The notes under the pieces are model-generated. The model searched no databases. It was not told the origin of the DNA and was given only the letters and a program-made list of their open reading frames with translations. Made by a program: the position numbers and the translations under genes. 64,000 nucleotides of DNA from Enterobacter kobei. GTDB taxonomy: Bacteria > Pseudomonadota > Gammaproteobacteria > Enterobacterales > Enterobacteriaceae. Positions within the stretch are counted from its first letter, which is position 1, and the number at the start of each line of letters is the position of its first letter. This document shows positions 28,164 through 39,919 of the stretch, one piece after another. Location of the stretch: contig NZ_CP017181.1 of assembly GCF_001729765.1 (NCBI RefSeq), positions 434,001 through 498,000 on the forward strand. The letters are read 5' to 3'.

Positions 28164-28550
28164 TTAGCGGCGCACGGCGATCGCTTCGATTTCAATTTTC
28201 ACGTCTTTTGGCAGACGCGCCACTTCAACGCAGGAGCGCGCCGGGAAGGTCGCGTTGTGTTCGGTAAAGAATGCTTCGTAAGTGGCGTTAACGGTCGCGA
28301 AATCGTTCAGATCTTTCACGAACACGGTCGTTTTCACGATGTCGCCCACTTTCAGACCGGCAGATTCAACGATAGCCTGCACGTTTTCCAGCGACTGACG
28401 CGCCTGTGCCGCTACGTCGGCTGGCACTTCACCGGTTTTTGGGTTCACCGGGATCTGGCCCGAGGTGATGATCATGCTGCCCAGATCAACGCCCTGAACG
28501 TACGGGCCGATAGCCGCGGGTGCATTTTCCGTCGCGAGTACTTTGGTCAT
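28164..28550 (-). CDS. ridA: 2-iminobutanoate/2-iminopropanoate deaminase
   Basis: The 128-residue RidA/YjgF protein hydrolyses reactive enamine/imine products of PLP enzymes such as threonine dehydratase. SGQIPVNPKTGEVP, the Arg in FPARSCVEVARLPKDVKIEIEAIA and the YjgF signature are present. Start ATG at 28550 matches E. coli RidA. It lies after pyrBI, as in E. coli, but has its own promoter. Confidence 0.97.
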   Translation of the reverse strand: MTKVLATENAPAAIGPYVQGVDLGSMIITSGQIPVNPKTGEVPADVAAQARQSLENVQAIVESAGLKVGDIVKTTVFVKDLNDFATVNATYEAFFTEHNATFPARSCVEVARLPKDVKIEIEAIAVRR

Positions 28551-28589
28551 GATTTCTCCAGAATAACAGCTGATTAAATGTTCCCGGCC

Positions 28590-28618
28590 ATTATAGGGAG
28601 GCCGGGATCCTTTACCAA
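28590..28618 (-). promoter_or_regulatory. sigma-70 promoter of ridA
   Basis: On the minus strand TTGGTA (28613-28618) and TATAAT (28590-28595) are 17 bp apart, about 40 bp before ridA. Confidence 0.65.
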
Positions 28619-28624
28619 CCTCAA

Positions 28625-29086
28625 TTAGTTGGCCAGCACCACATAATGAGAAAACTCTTTTTCGCAGTATTTGCATTTGAGTGCGATGTCATCAGCGCGT
28701 TTTTTCACTGCAAAACTGGATGAAACCGGCTCAGCATGACTGATGCAGTTGCTGTTCGGACAGACCAGCACGCTCTCGATGCGATCCGGCAGGCCAGGAT
28801 GGGATTTGCCGACCACTTCATACTCGTCGATGCGGTTGACGGTGGCATCCGGTGCGTACAGCGACAGCTGGTTGACCTGCTCGTCGGTCAGGAAGGTATT
28901 CTCGATTTTGATCAAGTCCTTGCGGCCCATCTCGCCCGACGGCAGGTTCAGGCCAATGGTGATGCGCTGATCGGTCTCGGTCAGTTTGAACAGCGTCAGC
29001 AGCTTAAAGCCCACCTGCGCAGGGATGTGGTCAATCACGGTGCCACGTTTGATGGCTTCAACCTGGAGTTTGTTATCGTGTGTCAT
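28625..29086 (-). CDS. pyrI: Aspartate carbamoyltransferase regulatory chain
   Basis: The 153-residue regulatory subunit binds CTP and ATP through its N-terminal domain and zinc through four cysteines (CPNSNC near residue 110 and CKYC near 138), which joins it to the PyrB trimers. It follows pyrB by 12 bases. Confidence 0.97.
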   Translation of the reverse strand: MTHDNKLQVEAIKRGTVIDHIPAQVGFKLLTLFKLTETDQRITIGLNLPSGEMGRKDLIKIENTFLTDEQVNQLSLYAPDATVNRIDEYEVVGKSHPGLPDRIESVLVCPNSNCISHAEPVSSSFAVKKRADDIALKCKYCEKEFSHYVVLAN

Positions 29087-29098
29087 GGTCGTCTCCCC

Positions 29099-30031
29099 TT
29101 ACAGTGCTAAATCGCGATTCAGAACCAGTGCCAGTAACGCCTGGCGGGCGAAGATACCGTTCCCGGCCTGCTGGAAATACCAGGCGTGCGGCGTTTTATC
29201 CACGTCTGTGGTGATCTCATCGATGCGCGGCAGCGGGTGCAGCACCTTCATGTTGTCGCGCGCGCCGTCGAGGTCGCTGGCGCGCAGCACAAACTGCGCC
29301 TTCACGTTGGCGTACTCGGAAGGATCCAGACGCTCTTTCTGCACGCGGGTCATGTAGAGAATATCCACGTGGCTCATCACCTCTTCGATGCTGGCGTGCA
29401 GGCTCCACGCAATGCCTTTTTCGTCCAGCATATCGAGAATGTACTGCGGCATCGCCAGCGCGTCTGGGGCGATGAAGAAGAAGCGGTTGCCGTTAAATTT
29501 CGCCAGCGCCTGGGTCAGGGAGTGGACGGTGCGGCCATATTTCAGGTCGCCGACCATGGCGATGTTCAGGTTCTCCAGCGTGCCCTGCGTCTCCTGAATG
29601 GTGAACAGATCCAGCAGGGTCTGCGTCGGATGCTGGTTAGCACCGTCCCCGGCGTTCAGTACCGGGATGCCACCGGAAAACTCGGTCGCCAGGCGCGCCG
29701 CGCCCTCCTGCGGGTGGCGCATCACAATCGCGTCTACGTAGGTGCTGATCACTGAAATGGTATCCGCCAGGGTCTCGCCTTTTTTACCCAGCGACGTGTT
29801 GCTGCTGTCTGAGAAGCCCACCACGCTCGCGCCCAGGCGGTGCATGGAGGTTTCAAAGGAGAGGCGGGTGCGGGTCGAGGCTTCAAAGAAGCAGCTCGCA
29901 ATCACCTTGTGCTTCAGCAGCTCCGGTTGCGGATTGGCCTTCAGTTTTGCCGCGGTTTCCAGAACCAGTTCCAGCTCTTCGCGGCTGAGGTCGTTTATGG
30001 AAATGATGTGTTTTTGATAAAGCGGATTCAT
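29099..30031 (-). CDS. pyrB: Aspartate carbamoyltransferase catalytic chain
   Basis: The 310-residue enzyme makes carbamoyl-aspartate, the first committed step of pyrimidine synthesis. The carbamoyl-phosphate motif STRTRLSFE (about residues 53-61), [10 protein letters not shown] and LHPLPR are all present. It is preceded by an attenuator with the pyrL leader. Confidence 0.97.
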   Translation of the reverse strand: MNPLYQKHIISINDLSREELELVLETAAKLKANPQPELLKHKVIASCFFEASTRTRLSFETSMHRLGASVVGFSDSSNTSLGKKGETLADTISVISTYVDAIVMRHPQEGAARLATEFSGGIPVLNAGDGANQHPTQTLLDLFTIQETQGTLENLNIAMVGDLKYGRTVHSLTQALAKFNGNRFFFIAPDALAMPQYILDMLDEKGIAWSLHASIEEVMSHVDILYMTRVQKERLDPSEYANVKAQFVLRASDLDGARDNMKVLHPLPRIDEITTDVDKTPHAWYFQQAGNGIFARQALLALVLNRDLAL

Positions 30032-30052
30032 GTTTATCTCCTGACGCCGGGC

Positions 30053-30078
30053 AAAAAAAAGCCCCTCAAATGAGGGGC
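30053..30078 (-). terminator. pyrBI attenuator
   Basis: A GC-rich hairpin GCCCCTC/GAGGGGC (30061-30078) followed by eight T residues on the minus strand overlaps the end of pyrL, the standard enteric UTP-sensitive attenuator. Confidence 0.9.
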
Positions 30079-30170
30079 TCTGGGAATAGATTAAGCAACG
30101 GGAAGAAAAACGGCAGGCCAGCGTCTGATTTCAGACGCGGTAAGACGTTATGTCGTACACGCTTGACCAT
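30066..30170 (-). CDS. pyrL: pyrBI operon leader peptide
   Basis: The 34-residue peptide ([25 protein letters not shown]...) keeps the [15 protein letters not shown] core of E. coli PyrL; a GGGAGG site lies upstream. A ribosome close behind the polymerase prevents the attenuator hairpin when UTP is low. It is shorter than the E. coli 44-residue peptide because its stop lies inside the attenuator hairpin. Confidence 0.88.
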   Translation of the reverse strand: MVKRVRHNVLPRLKSDAGLPFFFPLLNLFPEPLI

Positions 30171-30195
30171 GCTTCCTCCCGGCAAATTGTCGGGC

Positions 30196-30223
30196 ATTAT
30201 ACGCAGCTCGCTTTGCGGATCAA
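30196..30223 (-). promoter_or_regulatory. pyrLBI promoter
   Basis: On the minus strand TTGATC (30218-30223) and TATAAT (30196-30201) are 16 bp apart. The sequence after the -10 (GCCCGACAATTTGCCGGGAGG) is nearly that of E. coli pyrBI. Confidence 0.8.
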
Positions 30224-30270
30224 GCGATTTAATGCACGCTTTACTCAATGCAAACGGTTCTTTATGAATA

Positions 30271-30750
30271 TTAATGCGTTCTGAGTAAATAATTAATTTG
30301 CTTATGCACCAGCGCGGTGCGCTTCACCACCCGAGGGGCGACCCAGACGATACTGCTTCCGGCCACCACGCCTAAAATTTCCGGTAACTGGTGATAATCC
30401 AGGATACGCGCCACCGCGCGGCCATATCCGGCAACGGTATGGATAAGGATAAATTCGCTATTGTGCTCAACGCTCACCACCATTTCGGACACGGTGCGCG
30501 CGGCATCAGGAGCCGGGCGCAGCTGGGGATTGAGCGAATAAATCTTTAGCCCTTTGGCATTTCGAATTTTTATGACACCGAGCAACTTGAGCAGACGTGA
30601 AACGGTGGACTGGCTGATGGTCTCAAAACCCCGCTCCTGTAAGTCGCGGCGGATCTCCTCCTGAGAGAGATAGCCCTTTTCCGCGATCAGACGCTGGCAG
30701 ACCGTTAGCTGTAGTTGCTCTTTGGGAGAGTACTCTTCGTAATCCATCAT
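30271..30750 (-). CDS. ArgR-family regulator linked to the arginine deiminase operon
   Basis: The 159-residue protein has a winged-helix domain (residues 1-75; ETISQSTVSRLLKLLGVIKIRNAKG) and an ArgR C-terminal oligomerisation domain. The start MMDYEEYSP is chosen because GGGA precedes it. In canonical ArgR the GDD pair of the core domain binds arginine; here the same place reads VVAGSSIVW (Ser132-Ser133). It is therefore a paralogue with altered or lost arginine contacts. It is the last gene after the arc genes and may regulate them. Confidence 0.85.
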   Translation of the reverse strand: MMDYEEYSPKEQLQLTVCQRLIAEKGYLSQEEIRRDLQERGFETISQSTVSRLLKLLGVIKIRNAKGLKIYSLNPQLRPAPDAARTVSEMVVSVEHNSEFILIHTVAGYGRAVARILDYHQLPEILGVVAGSSIVWVAPRVVKRTALVHKQINYLLRTH

Positions 30751-30801
30751 AGTTCCCATATCAGTTCCCGAAATAACCGGTGACACCGCACCGATCCACA
30801 G

Positions 30802-30828
30802 GCCGGATAAGCGCAGCGCCATCCGGCA
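30802..30828. repeat. REP unit
   Basis: GCCGGATAAGCGCAGCGCCATCCGGC is a single classic REP palindrome between the ArgR-like gene and the YfcC-type transporter. Confidence 0.85.
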
Positions 30829-30830
30829 AA

Positions 30831-32234
30831 TTACAACAACGCCCCCAGACTTAACGCCACCATAATCACCACCGTTAAAATCCCCAGCAGCGGCGCGACC
30901 CATTTCAGATAGCGCACGTAAGGCACGCGGGCGATAGCCAGCCCGCCCATTACGACGGCAGAGGTGGGAGTGATCAGGTTAACGATACCGGACGCCGACT
31001 GGTAAGCCGTAACCACCAGGTCGCGGTTGACGTTAGCGAAATCGGCAAGAGGCGCCATGATCGGCATCGTCAGAACGGCCAGGCCGGACGAAGAAGGCAC
31101 AAGAAACGACAGCACCACCTCCAGCCAGTACATCACGTTGATGAACGCCACCGTCGATAAGCCGGTAACCATTCCCTCGGCGCTGTGCAAAATGGTGTGG
31201 GTAATCATGCCCTTATCCATGATCACTACGATACCGCGCGCGATACCGATAATCAGCGCGACGCCCAGCAAATCTCGCGCGCCGTTGATAAAGGTTGAGG
31301 TCAGTTCCTCTTCGCTCATGCGGGCGATCAGGCCGACGATTATTGCACTGGCGAGAAACACCGCTGAGATCTCCGCCATCCACCAGCCGAGCACCGCCAC
31401 CCCGTAGATCATGACCGCGAAGGCAAGAGCGAAAATCACCAGGATGATTTTGCGCACCGGGGTGAATTCCAGCGACTGTTCGCCCTTGTTGCCGAGGAAG
31501 TGGGCGAGGTTCTCCTCCTGTTTGTCCGCAACGATGGAGAGAGAGGGATCCTTGCGCACTTTACGGGCATAGCGCATCACCCACGCCACACAGATGATCC
31601 ACCCGATGACCAGCAGCGCGACGCGCAGGGCGATACCGTTGGTGAAGGGGATCCCGGCGGCGTTGGCGGCGATCACCGTCGCGAACGGGTTAATGGTGGA
31701 GCCAAGCGTGCCGATCCCGGCGCCGAGCAGCACGGTGGAGGCGGCTACCACCGGGTCGAAACGTGCGGCCAGCATCACCGGAACCAGCAGGGTATAGAAC
31801 GGCAGGGACTCTTCGGCCATGCCGTAAATGGTGCCGCCTGCGGCAAACAGCGCCATCAGGATCGGGATCATCCACTCTTCGCGACCGCGCAACCGGGTGG
31901 TGACGCGTTCGATCCCGGCGTCAATGGCCCCGGTTTTGGTGACGATCCCGAGGAATCCCCCGATGATCAGTATAAACAGCGCAACGTCGATCGCCCCGGC
32001 CTGGCCGGACTCGGGATCGTACAACCCGGCAATCGGGGCCATCAGCACGGAAACCAGTCCCTGCGGATGGGCCGCTACGTGCGCATAGGTTCCGGCAACC
32101 GGCACGTCCTTGCCGAGCGCCTCGTTCATGGCCATGTGATACTGCCCGGCCGGAACAATCCACGTCAGGACGGCAACGATGGCAATCAGAAAAAAGAGAA
32201 TGGTGTATGCGGAGGGAAATTTGAACTTGCCCAT
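30831..32234 (-). CDS. YfcC-family basic amino acid transporter/antiporter (ArcD role)
   Basis: The 467-residue inner-membrane protein has about 12 hydrophobic segments and belongs to the YfcC/DcuC-like ion-transporter superfamily (GGTIYGMAEESLPFY, LGSTINPFATVIAANAAG, SASGIVNLITPTSAVVMGGL). It lies 48 bases after arcB in the arginine deiminase operon, where an arginine:ornithine exchanger is needed. Arginine/ornithine exchange is inferred from position; the classical ArcD of Pseudomonas belongs to a different family. Confidence 0.8.
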   Translation of the reverse strand: MGKFKFPSAYTILFFLIAIVAVLTWIVPAGQYHMAMNEALGKDVPVAGTYAHVAAHPQGLVSVLMAPIAGLYDPESGQAGAIDVALFILIIGGFLGIVTKTGAIDAGIERVTTRLRGREEWMIPILMALFAAGGTIYGMAEESLPFYTLLVPVMLAARFDPVVAASTVLLGAGIGTLGSTINPFATVIAANAAGIPFTNGIALRVALLVIGWIICVAWVMRYARKVRKDPSLSIVADKQEENLAHFLGNKGEQSLEFTPVRKIILVIFALAFAVMIYGVAVLGWWMAEISAVFLASAIIVGLIARMSEEELTSTFINGARDLLGVALIIGIARGIVVIMDKGMITHTILHSAEGMVTGLSTVAFINVMYWLEVVLSFLVPSSSGLAVLTMPIMAPLADFANVNRDLVVTAYQSASGIVNLITPTSAVVMGGLAIARVPYVRYLKWVAPLLGILTVVIMVALSLGALL

Positions 32235-32281
32235 GATGTTCTCCTGAAACCCGGCGCACCCCGCGGCACGCCGGGCGGTGA

Positions 32282-33286
32282 TTAGTCGCCGAGTGTCGCC
32301 ACCATGACCGCTTTAATGGTATGCATGCGGTTTTCTGCTTCATCAAAGACGATAGAGTTCGGGGATTCGAAGACCTCTTCCGTCACCTCCAGCCCTTTCA
32401 GGCCATAGGCCATTTCGATTTCGCGGCCCACTTTGGTGTGCTCGTTGTGAAACGCCGGCAGGCAGTGCATGAACTTGACGTTCGGGTTGCCGGTGGCTTT
32501 CATGACGTCCGCGTTAATTTGATACGGCTTCATCAGGCTGACGCGTTCGGCCCACGCCTCTTTCGGCTCGCCCATGGAGACCCACACGTCGGTGTAGAGG
32601 AAATCCGTCCCGCGCACGCCTTCTTCCACGTCGTCGGTCAGGGTGATGCGCGCGCCCGTTTCTTTCGCGATGGCACGGCACTGCTCAACCAGACCCGCTT
32701 CCGGCCAGAAGGATTTCGGTGCCACCAGGCGGATGTCCATCCCCATTTTGGCCGCGCCGACCATCAGGGAGTTGCCCATGTTGTTGCGTGCGTCGCCGAG
32801 ATAAGCAAAGCTTAGCTCCGGCAGGGTTTTGCCCGGCGCGTGCTCCAGCATGGTCATCAGATCGGCGAGGATCTGCGTCGGATGGAATTCGTCGGTCAGG
32901 CCGTTCCACACCGGTACGCCCGCGTATTCACCCAGCTCTTCAACAATCGCCTGGCCGTAGCCGCGGTATTCGATACCGTCATACATACGCCCCAACACGC
33001 GGGCGGTGTCTTTCATCGACTCTTTATGGCCGATCTGCGATCCGCTTGGGCCGAGGTAGGTCACCTGCGCACCCTGGTCAAACGCGCCCACTTCGAAGGC
33101 GCAGCGGGTGCGGGTGGAGGTTTTTTCAAAGATCAGGGCGATGTTTTTGCCGACCAGGGTTTGCTTTTCGCGTCCGGCTTTTTTGGCCGCTTTCAGCTCG
33201 ATGGCGAGGTCGATCAGGTACTGGATCTCCGCCGGGGTGTAGTCCAGCAGTTTCAGGAAGTTGCGGTTTTTCAGGTTGATGGTCAT
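32282..33286 (-). CDS. arcB: Ornithine carbamoyltransferase, catabolic (ArcB)
   Basis: The 334-residue enzyme has the carbamoyl-phosphate motif STRTRCAFE (about residues 56-64), HPTQILADL and the ornithine-site HCLPAFHNE. Its position between arcC and the transporter points to citrulline phosphorolysis, giving ornithine and carbamoyl phosphate. A second enzyme of the same length, argI, lies 11 kb away. An inverted repeat CCCGGCG/CGCCGGG (32250-32275) follows it. Confidence 0.93.
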   Translation of the reverse strand: MTINLKNRNFLKLLDYTPAEIQYLIDLAIELKAAKKAGREKQTLVGKNIALIFEKTSTRTRCAFEVGAFDQGAQVTYLGPSGSQIGHKESMKDTARVLGRMYDGIEYRGYGQAIVEELGEYAGVPVWNGLTDEFHPTQILADLMTMLEHAPGKTLPELSFAYLGDARNNMGNSLMVGAAKMGMDIRLVAPKSFWPEAGLVEQCRAIAKETGARITLTDDVEEGVRGTDFLYTDVWVSMGEPKEAWAERVSLMKPYQINADVMKATGNPNVKFMHCLPAFHNEHTKVGREIEMAYGLKGLEVTEEVFESPNSIVFDEAENRMHTIKAVMVATLGD

Positions 33287-33312
33287 ATGGGAAATCCTTT
33301 TTAAATGTATGT

Positions 33313-34224
33313 TCAGTTACGAATCAACGTGCCTTTCTCGCCCGCCAGAATCTCTGCCCCATCGGCCAGCGCGCCGATCCCGGCAATGCCGTTGCAGGCT
33401 TCAACAAACTCGCGGCAGGCGGCCACTTTCGGCCCCATCGATCCGGCGTCAAACTGCATGCCTCTGAGCAGTCCTGGCGTCACCTGCGCCAGCGGGCGCT
33501 GGGTCGGTTTTCCCCAGTCGAGGTACACCGCGTCGGCATCGGTGAGGATCAGCAGGGCGTCGGCCTCAATCTGGCGCGCCAGCAGGGCGGCGGAGAGGTC
33601 TTTGTCGATCACCGCCTCAATGCCGTGATAGCCGTTGGCGTTTTCCACCACCGGCACGCCGCCGCCGCCGTTGCAGATCACCAGGTGGTCGCGCTGGATC
33701 AGCGCCGTGATGGCGTCGCTCTCGACGATGCGTTTCGGCTGCGGTGACGGCACCACGCGACGGAAGTAGCTGCCGTCGGCCTTAAACACCCAGCCTTTTT
33801 CCGCGGCCAGCGTTTTTGCCTGGGCTTCGCTGTACACCGGGCCGATGTATTTGGTCGGGGTGCTGAACGCCGGGTCGGCGGCGTCCACTTCCACCTGCGT
33901 GAGCAGGACGCTCACCTCACGCTGCGGCAGGCTGTTTTTCAGCGCCTGCTGGAGCATGTAGCCGATCATCCCCTGGCTTTCGGCACCAAGAACGTCCAGT
34001 GGGTAAGGGGTCACTTTGTCGTAGGCGCTGTTCTGCAGCGCCAGCAGCCCGACCTGTGGACCGTTGCCGTGAACCAGCACCACGCGCCACTGCGCCGTGA
34101 GCCCGGCGATGGTGCGGGCGGCCTGCTCAATGTTCTGGCGCTGGATCTCGGCTTCCAGCGGCTCGCCGCGCTTCAGCAGTGCGTTGCCGCCAAGGGCCAC
34201 AACCAGAGTGGGTTTTCGTTCCAT
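33313..34224 (-). CDS. arcC: Carbamate kinase
   Basis: The 303-residue amino-acid-kinase-fold protein has GGNALL at residues 12-17, HGNGPQVG near 53 and the [10 protein letters not shown] loop. It transfers the phosphate of carbamoyl phosphate to ADP, so the arginine deiminase pathway yields one ATP. Placed 26 bases before arcB and 10 bases after arcA. Confidence 0.95.
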   Translation of the reverse strand: MERKPTLVVALGGNALLKRGEPLEAEIQRQNIEQAARTIAGLTAQWRVVLVHGNGPQVGLLALQNSAYDKVTPYPLDVLGAESQGMIGYMLQQALKNSLPQREVSVLLTQVEVDAADPAFSTPTKYIGPVYSEAQAKTLAAEKGWVFKADGSYFRRVVPSPQPKRIVESDAITALIQRDHLVICNGGGGVPVVENANGYHGIEAVIDKDLSAALLARQIEADALLILTDADAVYLDWGKPTQRPLAQVTPGLLRGMQFDAGSMGPKVAACREFVEACNGIAGIGALADGAEILAGEKGTLIRN

Positions 34225-34234
34225 GATGGCTCCT

Positions 34235-35455
34235 TTAAATTCCGTCGCGTTCCAGTGGGCAGCTCATGCAGCGTGCGCCGCCGCGGCCGCGTCCCAGCTC
34301 ATCGCCCGGGATAGGCAGCACGGTGATGCCGGCTTTGTCGTACTTCTCGTTAGTCCAGACGTTGCGCTCGTAGCCAATCACCACGCCGGGACGGATGGTC
34401 AGAACGTTGTTGGCGTCGTTCCACTGTTCGCGTTCGGCTTCAAAGGCGTCGCCGCCGGTGGTGATCAGGCGCACCTGGTTAATGCCGAGCGCTTTCTCGA
34501 TGGCGTGCAGCAGGTCGGTTTCCTGGGTACGTTGCAGGCCGCCGCGCCCGTCAGGGGTGAGCGTCCAGCACTGGGCGTCTTTGCGCACTACTTCCGGGTA
34601 GACGGAGAAAGTGTCCACGTCGATGTGGGTCATCACGGTGTCGAGGTGCATGCAGGAGCGGTGTTTTGGCAGCTCAACGGCGATCACGCGCTCGGCCTGG
34701 CGGTGTTTGAACAGGCTGTTGGCGAGGAACTCCACGCCCTGCGGCGTCGTGCGTTCGGACATGCCGATCAATACCGCCCCGCGACCAATCACTAATACGT
34801 CGCCGCCTTCCAGGGTAGCGTGGTCGTAATTAATATTTTCGTCGCCGAAATACTTAATAAAATCGCCGTCGGCAAATGCCGGATGCCAGCGATATATTGC
34901 CCGAAGGTTATTGGTTTCACGCTGACGGGCGGGTTTAGCCATCGGGTTAATGGAGACGCCGTTATAAATCCAACAGGAAGTGTCACGGGTAAATAAATGG
35001 TTGGGCAGCGGCTTCATAATAAAGTCATTGGCCGTGTGGGTATCTACCACCATATTTTTGATGGCCGCCGGAATTTCGCCGTAGGTTAATCCGCCGCTTA
35101 ATCTGCGCGCCAGTTCACGGTGCGGCATGTCCGCCAGCCAGCCGCGCACGTCGCCCGCAAAGGTAGGCCCGAGGCGATAGTCCGAGATTTGCGTCTCCAG
35201 CAGCCAGGCTTTCGCTTCTGTAATATCAAGCGTTTGTGTCAGGAGGTCGGTTAACAGCAGGACTTCCACACCCTGCTCGCGCAGCGTGTTTGCGAAGATA
35301 TCATGCTCTTCACCCGCCCGTTCAACCGAGAGCACATCATCGAAAAGCAGTTCCTGACAATTCGATGGCGTTAAACGTCTCAGACTTAAATTTGGGCGGT
35401 GCAGCATAACGCTACGCAATTGACCAATTTCAGAACCGACGTAATGCTTTTCCAT
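34235..35455 (-). CDS. arcA: Arginine deiminase
   Basis: The 406-residue enzyme hydrolyses arginine to citrulline and ammonia. The catalytic cysteine lies near the C-terminus in [10 protein letters not shown], with His and acidic residues in [14 protein letters not shown] and the EGGDVLV segment. It is the first gene of arcA-arcC-arcB-transporter-argR. The long upstream region holds FNR- and CRP-like sites, fitting anaerobic energy supply or acid resistance. Confidence 0.96.
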   Translation of the reverse strand: MEKHYVGSEIGQLRSVMLHRPNLSLRRLTPSNCQELLFDDVLSVERAGEEHDIFANTLREQGVEVLLLTDLLTQTLDITEAKAWLLETQISDYRLGPTFAGDVRGWLADMPHRELARRLSGGLTYGEIPAAIKNMVVDTHTANDFIMKPLPNHLFTRDTSCWIYNGVSINPMAKPARQRETNNLRAIYRWHPAFADGDFIKYFGDENINYDHATLEGGDVLVIGRGAVLIGMSERTTPQGVEFLANSLFKHRQAERVIAVELPKHRSCMHLDTVMTHIDVDTFSVYPEVVRKDAQCWTLTPDGRGGLQRTQETDLLHAIEKALGINQVRLITTGGDAFEAEREQWNDANNVLTIRPGVVIGYERNVWTNEKYDKAGITVLPIPGDELGRGRGGARCMSCPLERDGI

Positions 35456-35576
35456 AATTATTCCTTTAACTGTTTTTCAGAATAAAAAGGTCATGCGCCA
35501 TGTGATGTGTTTAATTTCATGGCGGCTAAGCTCAATTGATTTCGAGGTTCATACTAGGCGGTTAAATAATCATTAT

Positions 35577-35592
35577 TGTGATGCGGTTCACG
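35577..35592. promoter_or_regulatory. CRP-like site upstream of arcA
   Basis: TGTGA-TGCGGT-TCACG matches TGTGA-N6-TCACA at 9 of 10 positions. Confidence 0.6.
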
Positions 35593-35627
35593 CGAAAATG
35601 GATATTAAGGTGTTTGTTTTCATTTGC

Positions 35628-35641
35628 ATGATTCGCATCAG
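35628..35641. promoter_or_regulatory. FNR-like site upstream of arcA
   Basis: ATGAT-TCGC-ATCAG matches TTGAT-N4-ATCAA at 8 of 10 positions and keeps the symmetric TGAT/ATCA core. Confidence 0.5.
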
Positions 35642-36007
35642 ATAGTGATTAATTTCATATTATTGGCACGTGAATAGCTAAGCAGCATTCGGTGGCAATA
35701 TTTGTGTTTGTTATTATTTTGTAGAATTTAATGTTTCGAAATAATTAGTTATGTCATTGATTTTAAAAGTTAAAATTTGGTGTCGGGAATAGCTATGCAA
35801 TAATGGCAGTTAACTATTTTTGACTTAAGAAAAATCCATAAATAATTATGGGTTTATAAAGGAAATTATTAAAGTGATAAAATGTGATACGGCAGCAGGT
35901 TTTGTGATTTACGCTTTCGATTCAGGAGGTTATGTTGGCGCTATCGCGCGCGCGAAATGAGGTTATGCATAACCGCTGCATAATTGCCTGTGTGTGATTA
36001 ACAGTGA

Positions 36008-36583
<576 letters not shown>

Positions 36584-36612
36584 CTCCATTAACCCCGGCA
36601 GGGAGTAAAAGT

Positions 36613-36646
36613 CCCCTCTCCCTGTGGGAGAGGGTTAGGGTGAGGG
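36613..36646. repeat. GGGAGAGGG-type palindromic repeat
   Basis: CCCCTCTCCCTGTGGGAGAGGGTTAGGGTGAGGG is a half-unit of the element seen at 6363-6470. Confidence 0.75.
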
Positions 36647-36804
36647 CAACAGACCGCACCCTTTAATCTGTGATCCAGCTTAAATTTCCCGCACTCCCTA
36701 CTCATCTCCCATTTACCTGCGCTTTTTCTGCGTCATAGTATGATCGTTAAATTAATGAACGCTGTTCTATAATGTAGAACAAAATGATTCTGCAAGGAGA
36801 TCTC

Positions 36805-37713
36805 ATGCCGCAGCCTGTGTTGTTTACGGGAATCATTCCCCCTGTCTCCACCATTTTTACCGCCGATGGGCAGCTCGATAAGCAGGGCACCGCCGCGCTG
36901 ATCGACGATCTGATCGCCGCAGGCGTTGATGGCCTGTTCTTCCTCGGCAGCGGCGGCGAATTCTCCCAGCTCAACGCCGAAGAGCGTAAAACCATTGCCC
37001 GCTTTGCTATCGATCATGTCGATCGTCGCGTACCGGTTCTGATCGGCACCGGCGGCACCAACGCCCGGGAAACCATTGAACTGAGCCAGCACGCGCAGCA
37101 GGCGGGCGCGGACGGCATCGTGGTCATCAACCCCTACTACTGGAAAGTGTCGGAAGCGAGCCTGATTCGCTATTTCGAACAGGTGGCCGACAGCGTCACG
37201 CTGCCGGTGATGCTCTATAACTTCCCGGCGCTGACCGGGCAGGATCTCACGCCAGCGCTGGTGAAAACCCTCGCCGACTCGCGCAGCAACATCGTAGGCA
37301 TTAAAGACACCATCGACTCCGTCGCCCATCTGCGCAGCATGATCCACACCGTCAAAGCGGCCCACCCACACTTCACCGTGCTGTGTGGCTACGACGACCA
37401 TCTGTTTAATACCCTGCTGCTCGGTGGCGACGGGGCGATTTCGGCGAGCGGCAACTTTGCGCCGCAGGTGTCGGTAAATCTTCTGAAAGCCTGGCGCGAT
37501 AAGGATGTGGCGAAAGCGGCTGAGTATCATCAGACCTTGCTGCAAATCCCGCAGCTGTATCAGCTGGATACGCCGTTCGTGAACGTCATTAAAGAGGCGA
37601 TTGTACTTTGCGGCCGCCCGATCTCCACGCACGTGCTGCCGCCCGCTTCACCGCTGGACGAGCCGCGCAAAGCGCAGCTGAAATCCCTGCTGCAACAGCT
37701 CAAGCTCTGCTGA
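36805..37713 (+). CDS. yagE: 2-keto-3-deoxy-sugar-acid aldolase YagE
   Basis: A 302-residue member of the dihydrodipicolinate synthase/NAL family. The Schiff-base lysine is in [10 protein letters not shown] (about residue 167) with the Tyr in MLYNFP. E. coli YagE cleaves 2-keto-3-deoxygluconate-type acids to pyruvate and an aldehyde. The start follows AAGGAG; an ATG 21 bases upstream lacks a ribosome site. It is nearly identical in pattern to the E. coli protein and begins a yagEFGH operon. Confidence 0.95.
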   Translation: MPQPVLFTGIIPPVSTIFTADGQLDKQGTAALIDDLIAAGVDGLFFLGSGGEFSQLNAEERKTIARFAIDHVDRRVPVLIGTGGTNARETIELSQHAQQAGADGIVVINPYYWKVSEASLIRYFEQVADSVTLPVMLYNFPALTGQDLTPALVKTLADSRSNIVGIKDTIDSVAHLRSMIHTVKAAHPHFTVLCGYDDHLFNTLLLGGDGAISASGNFAPQVSVNLLKAWRDKDVAKAAEYHQTLLQIPQLYQLDTPFVNVIKEAIVLCGRPISTHVLPPASPLDEPRKAQLKSLLQQLKLC

Positions 37714-37727
37714 GCCGGAAGATAACC

Positions 37728-39695
37728 ATGACCATCGAGAAAATTTTCACCCCACAGGACGATGCGTTTTACGCGGTGATCACCCACGCGGCGGGGCCGC
37801 AGGGCGCGCTGCCGCTGACCCCGCAGATGCTGATGGAATCCCCCAGTGGCAACCTGTTCGGCATGACGCAAAACGCCGGGATGGGCTGGGACGCCAACAG
37901 GCTGACCGGCAAAGAGGTGCTGATCATCGGTACCCAGGGCGGCATCCGCGCCGGGGACGGACGCCCGGTTGCGCTGGGCTACCACACCGGGCACTGGGAA
38001 ATTGGCATGCAGATGCAGGCGGCAGCGAAGGAGATCACCCGCAACGGTGGGATCCCGTTCGCGGCCTTCGTCAGCGACCCGTGCGACGGGCGCTCTCAGG
38101 GCACGCACGGCATGTTCGACTCCCTGCCGTACCGCAACGACGCGGCGATCGTGTTTCGTCGTCTGATCCGCTCCCTGCCGACGCGCCGGGCGGTGATCGG
38201 CGTGGCAACCTGCGATAAAGGGCTGCCTGCGACCATGATCGCGCTGGCCGCCATGCACGATCTGCCGACCATTCTGGTGCCGGGCGGCGCGACGCTGCCG
38301 CCGACCGTGGGTGAAGATGCGGGCAAGGTGCAGACCATTGGCGCGCGCTTTGCCAACCACGAGCTGTCGTTGCAGGAGGCCGCCGAGCTGGGCTGTCGCG
38401 CCTGCGCGTCGCCGGGCGGCGGGTGTCAGTTTCTCGGCACGGCGGGCACTTCTCAGGTGGTTGCGGAAGCGCTGGGTCTGGCACTGCCGCACTCCGCGCT
38501 GGCACCGTCCGGGCAGGCGGTGTGGCTGGAGATCGCCCGCCAGTCGGCGCGGGCGGTGAGCGAGCTGGATAACCGCGGCATCACCACGCGCGATATCCTC
38601 ACCGATAAGGCCATCGAAAACGCCATGGTGCTCCACGCGGCGTTCGGCGGTTCCACCAATTTACTGCTGCACATACCGGCCATCGCCCACGCGGCGGGCT
38701 GCACCCTTCCTGACGTCGCGCACTGGACGCGCATCAACCGTAAAGTTCCGCGCCTGGTGAGCGTTCTGCCCAACGGTCCGGACTATCATCCGACCGTGCG
38801 CGCGTTCCTGGCAGGCGGCGTGCCGGAGGTGATGCTCCACCTGCGCGATCTCGGCCTGCTGCATCTGGATGCCATGACCGTGACCGGCCAGACGGTGGGA
38901 GAGAACCTCGACTGGTGGCAGGCTTCGGAACGTCGGGCGCGCTTCCGTCAGTGCCTGCGCGAGCAGGACGGCGTCGATCCGGATGACGTGATCCTGCCGC
39001 CCGAGAAGGCCAAAGCGAAAGGGCTGACCTCAACGGTCTGCTTCCCGACGGGCAACATTGCGCCGGAAGGATCGGTGATCAAGGCCACGGCGATCGACCC
39101 GTCGGTGGTCGGTGACGATGGCGTTTACCGCCACACCGGTCGGGCGCGGGTGTTTGTCTCAGAAGCGCAGGCGATTAAGGCCATCAAGCGGGAAGAGATT
39201 CAGCAGGGCGATATCATGGTGGTGATCGGCGGCGGACCGTCCGGCACCGGCATGGAAGAGACCTACCAGCTCACCTCCGCGCTGAAGCATATCTCGTGGG
39301 GCAAAACGGTGTCGCTGATTACCGATGCGCGCTTCTCGGGCGTGTCGACGGGCGCCTGCTTCGGGCACGTGTCGCCGGAGGCGCTGGCGGGCGGGCCGAT
39401 CGGCAAATTGCGCGATAACGACATCATTGAGATTGCCGTGGATCGTATGACCCTGACGGGCAGCGTGAACTTTATCGGCACGGCGGACACCCCGCTGACG
39501 CCGGAAGAGGGCGCGCGCGAGCTGGCACGGCGGCAGACGCATCCGGACCTGCACGCCCACGACTTTTTGCCGGACGATACGCGGCTATGGGCAGCATTGC
39601 AGTCGGTGAGCGGTGGCACCTGGAAAGGCTGTATTTATGACACCGATAAAATTATTGAGGTAATTAACGCCGGTAAAAAAGCGCTCGGCATTTAA
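37728..39695 (+). CDS. yagF: D-xylonate dehydratase YagF
   Basis: The 655-residue IlvD/Edd-family dehydratase carries Cys residues for an iron-sulfur cluster ([34 protein letters not shown]). E. coli YagF dehydrates D-xylonate to 2-keto-3-deoxyxylonate, which YagE can split. The ATG at 37728 gives the same length as the E. coli protein and lies 14 bases after yagE. Confidence 0.96.
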   Translation: MTIEKIFTPQDDAFYAVITHAAGPQGALPLTPQMLMESPSGNLFGMTQNAGMGWDANRLTGKEVLIIGTQGGIRAGDGRPVALGYHTGHWEIGMQMQAAAKEITRNGGIPFAAFVSDPCDGRSQGTHGMFDSLPYRNDAAIVFRRLIRSLPTRRAVIGVATCDKGLPATMIALAAMHDLPTILVPGGATLPPTVGEDAGKVQTIGARFANHELSLQEAAELGCRACASPGGGCQFLGTAGTSQVVAEALGLALPHSALAPSGQAVWLEIARQSARAVSELDNRGITTRDILTDKAIENAMVLHAAFGGSTNLLLHIPAIAHAAGCTLPDVAHWTRINRKVPRLVSVLPNGPDYHPTVRAFLAGGVPEVMLHLRDLGLLHLDAMTVTGQTVGENLDWWQASERRARFRQCLREQDGVDPDDVILPPEKAKAKGLTSTVCFPTGNIAPEGSVIKATAIDPSVVGDDGVYRHTGRARVFVSEAQAIKAIKREEIQQGDIMVVIGGGPSGTGMEETYQLTSALKHISWGKTVSLITDARFSGVSTGACFGHVSPEALAGGPIGKLRDNDIIEIAVDRMTLTGSVNFIGTADTPLTPEEGARELARRQTHPDLHAHDFLPDDTRLWAALQSVSGGTWKGCIYDTDKIIEVINAGKKALGI

Positions 39696-39919
39696 TTATT
39701 TCCAGGAAAAAACGTCTGCGGAAAATATTCCGCGGACGGCTTTCGCGTTTCTGTAATTTATTAATTTAAACAATCATTTGCGATATATCGTTGGCGTCAC
39801 AAAAGCAAAATAACATAATTCAGAAATAAGATATGACCATTGCTGGTTAATTGAACAGCTCATTACACTCCATTAACACGATGTTGTTATTCAGCACACG
39901 ACATAAGGGTGTAAATCTG

